DNA of 29,916 nucleotides from assembly GCA_003049485.1 (NCBI GenBank), contig PYST01000424.1, forward strand, positions 1-29,916. The letters run 5' to 3'. This document shows positions 20,338 through 29,916 of this stretch, in pieces (the first letter of the stretch is position 1; every line of letters begins with the position of its first letter). The position numbers and the translations under genes are program-made. The notes beneath the pieces were generated by a model, which was given only the letters and a program-made list of their open reading frames with translations, was not told where the DNA came from and searched no databases. The stretch comes from Ophioceras dolichostomum. Lineage: Eukaryota > Ascomycota > Sordariomycetes > Magnaporthales > Ophioceraceae.

Positions 20338-23143
20338 CTTTCGTCGCCACCGCTGTGGCCTGGGCGAGTCTGGGTCTGACTGGACACGCCCTCGCTGCCT
20401 GTCCCTTCGCGGACCCAGCGGCTCTTCGTCCACGCGATGGTGCTGGATCCGGCAACTCTCAGCAGGACTTCTTGGAGCAGTTCAAGATCGATGACACCAA
20501 CACCTTCATGACGTCCGACGTCGGAGGGCCCATGCCTGACCAGGACAGCCTGAGGGCAGGCGAACGTGGCTCAACCCTCCTGGAGGATTTCATCTTCCGC
20601 CAGAAGATCACACACTTCGATCATGAGCGTGTATGTGTATCCCGCTTCTTGACCGGCCACAACAGGGACTTTTTTCGCTTCATACGTACCATCCTGATAC
20701 CTAACCTAAATGCCCACTGTCAAGGTCCCTGAACGTGCCGTCCATGCTCGAGGAGCTGGAGCGTATGGGACGTTCACCAGCTACGGAGACTACAGCAACA
20801 TCACGGCTGCTTCATTCCTCAGTGCTGCCGGCAAGAAGACGCCAACCTTTGTTCGCTTCTCCACCGTCGCCGGCTCAAGGGGCAGTGCGGATACCGCGAG
20901 AGATGTCCATGGGTTTGCCACGAGATTGTAAGTCAGTTCAGTACGGATGATAGCCTTTGCTGGCCATCTACAATGCACAACTCAAGACGACTTGAACCAC
21001 TCACGACTGACAAAACTTGGATCTCCCACGCAGCTACACGGACGAGGGCAACTTTGGTAAGTCTCCCATGACTTTTTACAAACATAGAAGTTGACAGCAA
21101 TGTCAAGAATCTAACCATTTCTCAGACATTGTGGGGAACAACATCCCGGTCTTCTTCATCCAGGACGCAATCCGGTTCCCGGACCTCATCCATGCGGTGA
21201 AGCCCAGCCCTGACAACGAGATTCCCACGGCAGCTACTGGTGAGTGAGGCTCTCATCATGCACCACTGGCTTTCAACTTGACATTCGAGAAATTGACCAT
21301 AGTTTCCGTATTTTGACCGTCTTGAAGGCCACGATTCCGCATGGGACTTCTTCAGCTCGCAGCCGTAAGTTTCAGAAAAGTCATTCAGAGATGCTCCGCA
21401 TCGATACCTGTTCCCCTCTCAGTCTAACACCATACCACAGGTCGACCCTCCACACCCTCTTCTGGGCCATGTCCGGCTTCGGCATCCCCCGGTCCTACCG
21501 CCACATGGACGGCTTCGGAGTGCACACCTTCCGGCTCGTGACCGAGCAGGGCAAGACCAAGCTGGTGAAGTGGCACTGGAAGACCAAGCAGGGCAAGGCC
21601 AGCCTGGTCTGGGAGGAGGCGCAGGTGCTCGCGGGCAAGAACGCGGACTTCCACCGGCAGGACCTCTGGGACGCCATCGAGTCCGGCAACGGGCCCGAGT
21701 GGGAGCTCGCCATCCAGATCGTCAACGAGGAGGACGCCACGCGCTGGGGGTTCGACCTCCTGGACCCCACCAAGATCATCCCGGAGGAGCTGGCGCCCCT
21801 GAAGCCGATCGGCGTGATGAAGCTGGACAAGAACCCGACGAACTACTTTGCTGAGACTGAGCAGATCATGGTGAGAGCTGCTCCTCGACTCGGGCGTTTT
21901 TTTTTCTTTTGTTCTAACCTTCCTGTCAAAAATTTAACAGTTTCAACCCGGTCACATCGTCCGAGGTGTCGACTTCACGGAAGACCCCCTGCTCCAGGGC
22001 CGCATCTTCTCCTACCTCGACACCCAGCTCAACCGGCACGGAGGCCCCAACTTTGAGCGTGAGTCCCATCCGAGAGAGCCCCAATGATGATTCCCCTCAC
22101 TACAAGTGCATAACGCAGTCCGGCGCACCTACCTACCTACGGACTCGACTCAACGGGGAGGGGATCAAACTCACTGACTTACCTTACCCATTCCCCTACC
22201 AGAGCTGCCCGTAAACCGCCCCCGCACCTCATTCCACAACAACAACCGCGACGGCGCCGGCCAAGGCTTCCTGCACAAGAACATCCACCCCTACACGCCC
22301 AGCGCGCTCTCCCCTTTCCCAAAACAGGCCAACCAGCAGACGGGGCGCGGCTTCTTCACGGCCCCCGGCCGCGTCGCATCGGGCAACCTCGTGCGCGGCC
22401 TCCCCGCCAGCTTCTCGAACCACTGGACGCAGCCCCGCCTGTTCTACAACAGCCTCACGCCCGCCGAGAAGCAGTTCCTGATCAACGCGATACGCTTCGA
22501 GATGGCGCACCTGCAGTCCCCCGTCGTGAAGGCGAACGCGCTGACGCAGCTCAACCGCGTCAGCAACGACATCGCCGTGCGCGTGGCGTCCGCCCTGGGC
22601 CTGACGGCGCCCGCCCCGGACGCCACGTACTACCATGCTAACACCACGGCGGGGATCAACATCTTCGGCGTGCCGCTGCCGAGCGTCAAGACGCTGCGCG
22701 TGGCCGTTTTAGTTTCTGCGGCGAAGAGCGGTTCGCTGAGCCAGGCGGCGGAGCTGAAGGCCGCGTGGGCGGGCTTCGGGGTTTCTGTGACGGTCGTGGG
22801 CGAGAAGCTGGTGAGCGGGGTGGACGCCACGTACTCGGCCGCGGACGCGACGGCGTTCGACGGGCTTGTTGTCACCGCCGGCGCGGAGTCGCTGTTTGGA
22901 CCCAACGCCGCGGCCAGCACGCTATACCCGCTCGGTCGGCCGAGCCAGCTCGTCGTGGACTCGTTCCGGTGGGGGAAGCCCGTCGGCGCGCTGGGGTCCG
23001 CGTCGGGCGTGTTCGCTGCGGTGGGGGTGCCGGCGTCGGGACCGGGGGTGTATACCGGCACGGCGGTGAACGCGTTTGTGGGGGAGTTTAATAAGGGGCT
23101 GAAGATATTTAAGTTTGTGGAGAGGTTTGCGCTTGACTCTTAA
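20322..23143 (+). CDS. catB: secreted large-subunit catalase
   Basis: Converts hydrogen peroxide to water and oxygen using heme. Eight exons: 20322-20630, 20725-20927, 21034-21056, 21126-21239, 21328-21364, 21441-21870, 21941-22058 and 22203-23143. All introns are GT-AG and the joined frame gives 724 residues. Residues 1-26 form a signal peptide (hydrophobic core, ending near GHALAA). The distal catalytic histidine is H110 in RAVHARG, and the catalytic asparagine is N183 in VGNNIPVFF. The RFSTVAGSRGSADTARD heme-side segment is at about 147-163. The proximal heme ligand is Y397 in RIFSYLDTQ, with R393 before it. The C-terminal flavodoxin/GATase1-like domain of large catalases covers about 574-724 (LRVAVLVSAAKSG onwards). 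Length and domains match fungal CatB/Cat-3 enzymes. Exon 3 is only 23 bases and exon 5 only 37. All key residues are present. Confidence 0.97.
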
Positions 23144-24685
23144 TGTGGTTGGTGCGTATGAATGTGTTGTGATGGTGAGGGACGGATGGATGGATGGATG
23201 GATGGATGGGTGGGCACGCACCTCGTTGGATGGCGATAATGGGGAAGATGAAGCCGCTTGTTGGTGTCTTTGCTGGTGCTGTGGGGTGCGCCGCCGCTTG
23301 AGAGAATTGATTCTGGTGAAAAGGGGTTGAGAGGAGGGGAGGTGATGGATGATAACGCCTTTCTGTTTCACTGTACATATTTCACCACCCCCTACTATTC
23401 TTTCATGACACTCGCCATTTTCCTCATCGCATCTACTGCTAATCTACCTAGCCATGAGGCCACAAGCCCGAAACACTCTCAAAGATGGATTCGCATTCTC
23501 CCTTTTCCACAAACAATGCACGACATACTTGCATCGCAGAGAGATACCATCACGTGTGGATCTCTTGCCGTGTCTGCGATGGCGTCTTCACGGTCGCAGG
23601 ACCGGTCGCATGGTATAGCGGATAAGAGTAGTAGTAGAGGATTGCGAAAATGTGGGCATTTCTTTTCTTCTTCTCCGTCCCTTCCGTTTCTTCTTTTTGG
23701 GCGCGCTTTTTGAAGCTATTCCGAAAATAGCTGCGCACGGGAGGAAAGGTTGCACAGGAATCATTCGGTCCCAGATCTTTTGTGTCGCACAAAGCAGAAA
23801 TTTGTTGGAGACAGCACAGAGGGAGGTACACCTACATACAACAAGACTGGAAGGGTACGCCATTCCTGAAAATGCGCCCATGAACACTCCTTCCGAGCTG
23901 CAAGGGACCACGGGAAAGAGAACGATGGATGGTCTTGGTCCTCCAATCCGGGTGTTGAGCGAGGCCATCATGAGTGGGGCGCTGCGGCCTCCTTTTGATG
24001 TGGCTTGCGGTGTGGCGCCGCCGCAAGACCAATGCAGCCACGTGATCTTGATCGTGGGGCCTCGGTTGCCAACGGAGCGGTAGGCTCCGCGCTCCGTGTC
24101 CCGAGATCTGGCGTGTCTCGCCGATGACCTACCATCTGCCTTCCATCCCGACTTGCCACATCCTGATTGTCCATCGTGACCCCCGCGAGGGCTGCGCAAT
24201 CCATACACCCATTTCGCCGTCACTGCGCACGCGTTCGTTACGCGTGACGACCGGAGATAGAGAAATTATTTTCTCTTTCTTTTTCTCATTCTCGCTTGGC
24301 TTCTGTCGTTTGCCGCCTGGTTTCGAATCGGGTGGCGGATAAGGGTGCCCGCCCCACGATCCCCACGTCAAGAGTAGTCCACCCCCACGACCGAACCATA
24401 CCACAAACGCACTTACGCCTTGTGACCGCTTGTTTCTTGCGAAACCGGCTCTGTCTGTTCTACTACTGTAGTCTCCTTCCGTTAAAGAGGAAGAGAGCGT
24501 TCTGCACCTGTTTCACTGCTTCGCGCCGCTCGTCCGTTCTTTCCCAAATGCTCCAGAGGTGAACGCCGTTGGTTGGGACCACGAAGCTCCCTATACCAGG
24601 AAGGCTACCTACCTAGGTAGCTGCCTACCCACCGTAGCCAGAAGAGAGACCATCTTGCGCGGCGCCGCTACTACAGCTACCTACG
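23144..24685. other. intergenic region between catalase and nucleoside transporter
   Basis: It holds the catalase 3' flank and the transporter promoter. A GGAT repeat lies 41 bases after the catalase stop. A 12-base palindrome CTACCTAGGTAG (24609-24620) sits 66 bases before the transporter ATG. A frame at 23652-24083 has a hydrophobic start but no recognisable domain and overlaps a longer featureless frame on the other strand, so neither is called. No tRNA was found. Confidence 0.5.
23184..23207. repeat. GGAT tetranucleotide microsatellite
   Basis: Six perfect GGAT units, probably within the 3' untranslated region of the catalase gene, which ends at 23143. Confidence 0.9.
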
Positions 24686-26244
24686 ATGGACCGCCTCAGA
24701 GACCTGCTGCGCCTGCGCGACAAGCAGGCGCGGGACAACCCGGAGTACGAGCCGCTCACGGATGACGAGGAGGATGGCCTGCATAGTCACCACCACCACC
24801 CGCGTCTGGTCGGCAGCGACGCCTCATCCTACCTGGAGGGCGAGAGCGAGGACACGCCGCCTTTCTCGTGGGTCGAGTACTCCGTCTTCGCCGTTCTTGG
24901 CGCCGCCATGCTATGGGCCTGGTAAGGGACTCACCCTCCCGTCCTTTTTCTAGGTATTCCGACAGCCATGTTCAGGTGGGTGGGTTGGTCGCTAACACAT
25001 GGTCCGAAAACCAAATCAGGAACATGTTCATGGCAGCAGCGCCCTACTTCGCGCGCCGCTTCGCGACGGACCCCTGGCTGCACGCCAACTTCCAGTCGGC
25101 CATCCTCTCGACCTCGACCTTCACCAACCTGGCTGCCATGCTGATCCTCACCAACATCCAGGCGGCGGCCTCGTACCCCTTCCGGATCAACACCGCGCTG
25201 GTCATGAACGTCGCCGTCTTCGGCCTGCTCACCGCCTCGACCGCGCTCTTCCTCTCCGTCTCCCCGGGCGTGTACGCCGGGTTCCTCCTCCTGATGGTCG
25301 CCCTCTCGGCCTGGGCCACGGGCCTCCTCCAGAACGGCGCGTTCGCCTTCGCGGCCGGGTTCGGCCGCTCCGAGTACACACAGGCCATCATGGCGGGGCA
25401 GGGCGTCGCGGGGGTTCTGCCGCCCATCGCGCAGATGGTGTCTGTGCTGGCGTTCCCCCCTGACGCTTCGGAGCCTCCGCCCGCGGATGATCCGACAGCG
25501 ACGACTGAGGCTCCTAAAGCAGGCACGGCGGCCTTCATCTACTTCCTCGCCGCGGTGGTCGTCTCCCTCGCTGCCCTCATCGCCTTCGCCCCGCTCGTGC
25601 GCCGCCACAACCGCCTCGTCGAGTCGCGCATGTCGGCGCAGATGGCCGCCTCGCACGCATCCGTCGAGGAGGCCGAGCGCGCCGCCCGCCGCGTCGTGGG
25701 CCCCCTGGCGCTGCTGCGAAAACTGCACTTCGTCTCTGCGGCCGTGTTCCTCTGCTTCGCGGTGACCATGTTCTTCCCCGTATTCACCTCCAAGATCGTC
25801 TCCGTGAGGACTTCTTCCTCCGCCTCCTCTTCTTCATCACCAATCTTCCAACCGCCAGCGTTCATCCCCCTCGCCTTCTTCTTCTGGAACCTGGGCGACC
25901 TCTCCGGCCGGGTCTCCACCATACTGCCCCTCTCGGCAGCCCTGCGCCGCAGGCCCGTCGCGCTCCTCGCCCTCGCCGTCGCGAGGCTCCTCTTCCTGCC
26001 GCTGTACGCGCTCTGCAACGTGGGCGGCAGGGGCGCCGCCGTGGACAGCGACGCGTTCTACCTCCTGCTCGTGCAGTTCCCCTTCGGCCTGACCAACGGG
26101 TTCCTGGGCAGCAGCGCCATGATGGCCGCGGGCGAGTGGGTCGCCGAACCGGAGCGCGAGGCCGCCGGCGGGTTCATGGGCCTGTGTCTCGTCGCTGGCT
26201 TGACGGCGGGGAGTCTGCTCAGCTTTACCGCTTCCGGAATCTGA
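24686..26244 (+). CDS. FUN26: equilibrative nucleoside transporter (Fun26/ENT family, SLC29)
   Basis: Two exons, 24686-24921 and 25020-26244, joined across a GTAAGG..TCAG intron with a GCTAACAC branch site (486 residues). The junction restores the conserved MLWAWNMFMAAAPYF in membrane segment 1. A cytosolic acidic, His-containing tail covers 1-60. About eleven hydrophobic segments follow: roughly 62-84, 102-124, 135-159, 163-193, 199-224, 248-271, 313-338, 359-381, 391-412, 424-446 and 460-486. A central loop at 272-312 carries Arg/Ala/Glu-rich sequence. The ENT signature appears as WNLGDLSGR (368-376), matching the usual FNxxDxxGR pattern with Trp for Phe. Family knowledge: ENT proteins move nucleosides and nucleobases down their gradient or with protons, and yeast Fun26 acts in the vacuolar membrane. 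A vacuolar location here is inference. A Ser-rich insertion (343-352) before segment 8 stays in frame and is not an intron. Confidence 0.93.
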
Positions 26245-27247
26245 GCGGCTTTTTTTCTGTTTTTGCATGACTTGCACATTCGGCATGTCGAAGGTGCCTA
26301 GACTTTGTTGTGTCTATTCATTAGCCGCTAGATATGTTGTTGTCGTGCGTGTTTGGCTTAAATATTTTATTCTTCTTGGATACAGGAAGCGTGGCGTTGG
26401 GAGTTAGTAGTTCGGCAGTACGGAATATTTCGCAGGGTAAATGGAGGTAACTGCTTGCATCGCAATATACAAGGCGAGGTTAAGGGGATGGAGACTGGAG
26501 TTCTTGGGCACGAGTAGCCAATGGACAACACATATAGATGTCCGTAATGGAACAAGATTGTAGTTTTGAGAGTGGGATAGTTTATTGTCTATCGAGTCTC
26601 AAACTCGGGATGCAAGGGCTCATCGTCGACGGATGGATGCGGGCCCCCGATCCAAGGCGATGATGATGTACATGTTTGTTAATGAGATCCGGTCGCCCAT
26701 CAGGCGCGGCTCCCTTATGGGCCTCAGGAGACAAAGGAAAAAGCTCTAGCTGTACAGGGAGGACCACGTCATATGTGCGGTTGGTATATATGTGGGCGTG
26801 TTTGTGGGTTCTGTATGTGTTCGTGAATGGGTTGGTGACGCTTGAACCCAGTATCGAAAATGAGCAAAAACCAGAGGCGTTTCGCTCAGTCCACACTCGC
26901 GACGAAATGTGGCCCTTCTTTTGTGTTTTTAAAAACCCCTCCATACCTCCATCCCCTTTCCCCCGTTCGGTTCCCTCCGTTTCCTTTATGTTGAGCTCGT
27001 TAACGCCGCCCTAAATAGGCCGAGATGAAAACATTACCGAATTAAAAAAAAGAAGTAATGCCGGTGAGACCTTATTTTGAGTCCCACGTATACGGCGATT
27101 CCCCGTTAAAAGAAACAAACGCCAACCCGTTCACCACGCCGCCGATATTGAAACAGGATAAGTGATACAAAGGAGATGGTTCAAAGAGCGAAATTATTGG
27201 TTGTTGTGTGGTTGTGGTTATGGAGTGTGTTTTGCGCCGGTCCCTGA
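26245..27247. other. convergent 3' intergenic region between transporter and MDM34
   Basis: The two flanking genes are tail to tail, so this 1 kb should hold both 3' untranslated regions. On the minus strand an AATAAA (26580-26585) lies in a small inverted repeat (GATAG..CTATC). The open frames here (26582-26944 minus, 26676-27014 plus) overlap each other and have no domain. Confidence 0.55.
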
Positions 27248-29465
27248 TTAGGGGTTCACAGCTCTGGGTTGGTACGGCGGCGGCGTGTCTTCCCGGTCGT
27301 CCCAGAAGTTGGGGTTTCTCCGTTTCTCGTCGTACACGCGCTTCGCTATCTCGCCGGCCATCTTTGCGATCCAGGCCTGCTCGAAGATGGTCGAGGATGT
27401 GTCCGTCTGGCCACGTTCTCTGCGAGGCTCGTCGCTGAGTGGGGTCTTGGAGTCGGCTCCTGCTGGAGCCTTTTCGGAAGACCGAATTGGAAGTGAGACT
27501 TCCACCGGGGTTGCTGCTTGTGAGGCGGGAGCCGCACTTGGGGGCTCTGCTGGCGTAGCAGTCACTGGGACACTCGTGGGCCCCTCACGGTTGAAGAGAT
27601 CTCGGGTCAGAGTTGGCCGCGAGGGCAATGGGCTCCTCTCGCCGCCTGTCCTGAAGCGCACCCTGCCAGAGGCGGTGGTCGCGATCACGGGAGTCTCTTC
27701 GGGCTCCTCTGGGATCGATGTGGGCATAATAGGCTCAGACATCGGAGCCTGCACCGAGGCGGTATCCGAGGAGATGTCCTCACCGATCTCACTGCTGCTT
27801 TCAGCAGCCCCGGTCTGGGCCTTGCGTCTCAGATTGACTACCCGAGTCTTCTTCTTCCGGTTCGCGTAGGGCTTCGAGTGCCTGCTGGACCCGAGGCTCA
27901 GGCCCGTGGTCGCAGAGTTGAGTGTTGTAAACGAAGGCCTTGAGGGAAGTTGGCCATTGTTCTGGCTGCTCGTATCTGAGAAGGTGTACACGGTAGATGA
28001 ACCGTGAAACGAGTGGGACTTCACCAAACTTGGTGTTGCAAAAGGAGGACTGTTGCTAGGCTCGGACCTTTCCACCGGGCCGGCCTTTGCTCGGAACAGA
28101 ACCTCAGGTACCGCCGGCGTGAAGAGGGCGGAGGTCAGATGGGTGTTGGTGAGGGAGGCCAGGCGGAGCAGGTTCCTCTGAGAGAACAGCGACTGAATCT
28201 CCGTCCCGCCGTCGCCCGACATGTTGGAAACGTCGCTTGGGTCCACAAGATTTCCATTTGCGTCCACGGCATCGACTGGTGGACTAGCAAATGGGTTGAC
28301 GGCTTGCTCGTCCTCTTCCCCGACCTTTTCACTCTCATCCTTGGGGAGCTGATCGGGACACCAAAGCTGCAGGGACAGTCGGTGGATAATAGCAGGCAAC
28401 TCGTCCATCATGAGGGTCCTAAGCTTCCCCTCGATCGTCCTTTGCAGATAGTCCCGCACGAACTGTATCGAGTCGAAGGTCGACGAGACCTTCAGGGACT
28501 CGAGCGGGTCATTCCGGAAGACAAGGGTGAGGCCCTTCTGCTTCGAGAAGACTAGGATGATGAATGCCGACAGCTTAATCTCGGATAGGGTTATTTGCAG
28601 GGGAATCGTCAGGCCCGAGGCGGCTGCCAGCGGTTCAGGGGAGGTGAATGTCGGCTTCGAGTAGAGGTAGGTGTTCAGGGGGTTCGCCTATAGCATCCAC
28701 ATATTAGCACCAGTTCTATAAGCTGTTCCACCGAGCTGTGCTTGGTAGGAGGGGAAGAACGCGCATCCCTGCTCGGCAATTTCGACGTTCATGCAAACAA
28801 ACAAACCACCACCATGAGCCGAAAAAGAACTTGTTTCTGGTATTTGTGGGTGAATTGGAGCTTGGGAAGGAGGTTTTGTGTGCGCGATGGACCGAGGGAG
28901 CTCTGAAGCTCCGACGCGCCGAGGGCGTGGGCAGTTCAAGGGCACTTGTCCCAAACGCAAGAGAAAGGGGTTGAACAACGCAAAAGGAAAGGAAAAAAGA
29001 AGATTTTCTCAAATCGGGGTACCTGTGCACTTGCTGCCAGGAGAGTCGAAATGATGCTGTTGAGTCGAAGAATCATCTGAATGCCCAGGGAGCCGCATGT
29101 GAACTCCCCAATGACAAATGCGTCTGTGGGATATCGTGGAGTTGTCGGGTTGCGCCAGACACAAGGAAAAAGCCGACAGACAAGAAAGCCAAACATACTT
29201 GAACTCTGGTCTTGAGGGTCAAGAAGGCATCTCCCGAGTAGCACATCTTGAAGATGCCCCGGAACCTATCCTCAGCCAGATCACCAATCTCGAGGATCTC
29301 CAGCTCTGGTGGGACGGAGCCCAGATTGAACTCTGTGACGAGGATGTCATCAACGATGATGGGAGGCTTCGGCGACTTGTTCAGGGCGGTCGTAAGGAGG
29401 TCTCGGGCACGCTTGTAGAAATTCGCGTCGGCCGCGAGCGGCGACCAGTTGAAGTTGAAGGCCAT
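27248..29465 (-). CDS. MDM34: ERMES complex subunit Mdm34 (SMP domain)
   Basis: Two exons on the minus strand: 29465-29199 (89 codons) and 28687-27248, giving 568 residues. The phase-0 intron (29198-28688, GTATGT..ATAG) joins LKTRVQ to ANPLNTYL. Family knowledge: Mdm34 sits in the mitochondrial outer membrane and with Mmm1, Mdm10 and Mdm12 tethers it to the ER for lipid transfer. The start MAFNFNWSPL is characteristic. The lipid-binding SMP domain covers about 1-200, with IVDDILVTEFNLGSVPPELE and FSKQKGLTLVFRNDPLESL. A disordered Ser/Thr/Pro-rich linker follows, with a conserved basic block RKKKTRVVNLRRK (366-378). The end has WIAKMAGEIAKRVYDEKRRN and then a PPPY motif (558-561). Yeast Mdm34 is a target of the WW-domain ligase Rsp5 through a PY motif, so this site is a plausible equivalent. 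The intron is long (511 bases). Confidence 0.97.
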
Positions 29466-29916
29466 GTTGAGATGGCGCTCTCAAGCCCGCATGGCGCGTA
29501 AATGGGGGGAAGCAAAGGATAGCTTCATGCAGTCGCGTGCGGGTGTTCGGAGCTCGGGTTCCCCTCTATCGCACACTGGTTCCGTGAGGGTATCGCCGCG
29601 ATTCTGGGGATCGTAAAAATGATACCCAGGACTAGGCGATCGTCAAAGTTCGAGAGAGAAAGAAGGGAAGAAAAATAATTCTAAACAGGAGGAAGGAGAT
29701 AGGGAGCGACAGTTCGAAGTGGAAGCAGGTTTGGCGACAGCATTAGGGGGTGCTTTGTTATTGGGGAATTCCCGAGGCCCCGGCTGCGACCTCTCTCATG
29801 CGAGAATTTTTTGGCGACTCGACAGAAAAAAAAGAGAATTGCTATTGACGCATTAAAACCCCACAATTAGGGGCGCATTGGTTAGGCAGGGAGGTCCACA
29901 GAAGTACCACCAAAAA
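29466..29916. other. upstream region of MDM34
   Basis: 451 bases to the window edge, expected to hold the MDM34 promoter and leader (reading left). AT-rich patches occur near 29660-29690 and 29805-29860. No gene or recognisable regulatory motif was seen. Confidence 0.5.

Noticed and set aside
23652..24083. Plus-strand 143-codon frame between catalase and transporter
   Set aside because: The hydrophobic start comes from a T-rich tract. A longer, equally featureless frame lies on the opposite strand and no motif is visible.
25804..25858. Possible GTGAGG..CCAG intron in the transporter gene
   Set aside because: Removing 55 bases would shift the frame and destroy the ENT signature WNLGDLSGR just downstream. 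The unspliced sequence reads correctly.
2279..29465. Idea that SUR2, the CCDC47-like gene and MDM34 form an ER-lipid gene cluster
   Set aside because: They are far apart, on independent promoters and interspersed with unrelated genes. Co-location is best explained by chance.

Overview
The window reads as nuclear DNA of a filamentous ascomycete, most likely a Sordariomycete. The evidence is short GT-AG introns with CTAAC-type branch sites, GC-rich coding exons, kilobase-scale AT-richer intergenic DNA with microsatellites, and clear fungal orthologues: a Sur2 sphingoid hydroxylase, the ERMES subunit Mdm34, a large-subunit secreted catalase, a fungal haspin and a Fun26-type nucleoside transporter. 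No tRNA, rRNA, CRISPR array or intact transposon was seen.

Layout from left to right. Positions 1-2278 have no supportable gene. SUR2 lies on the minus strand (2279-3529, two exons). Divergent from it is a plus-strand multi-pass membrane-protein gene with a C-terminal twin AT-hook tail (4611-6339); it is broken by four frame changes and is annotated as a pseudogene. A Ser-rich small gene follows (7643-8146), then a three-exon thiamine-binding-fold UPF0045/Ecm15 gene (8768-9551). Convergent with that is a CCDC47-like ER membrane protein on the minus strand (10015-11680). Its promoter region is shared with a divergent haspin kinase gene (12178-14136). A 6.2 kb stretch without a recognisable gene (14137-20321) precedes an eight-exon secreted catalase (20322-23143). 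An equilibrative nucleoside transporter (24686-26244) lies in tandem, and the window closes with MDM34 on the minus strand (27248-29465).

The genes do not form a biosynthetic cluster. Each is an independent housekeeping or stress gene with its own introns and promoter. Three encoded proteins act at the ER or its contacts (Sur2, the CCDC47-like protein, Mdm34), but they are dispersed and this is probably coincidence. The observations most worth a second look are the frameshifted membrane/AT-hook gene, the long empty region before the catalase, an upstream ORF that overlaps the catalase start codon, and a TACC/GTAGG tetranucleotide motif that recurs in introns and intergenic DNA. I found no convincing new biological system. 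Exon boundaries were derived by hand from splice consensus and frame continuity.
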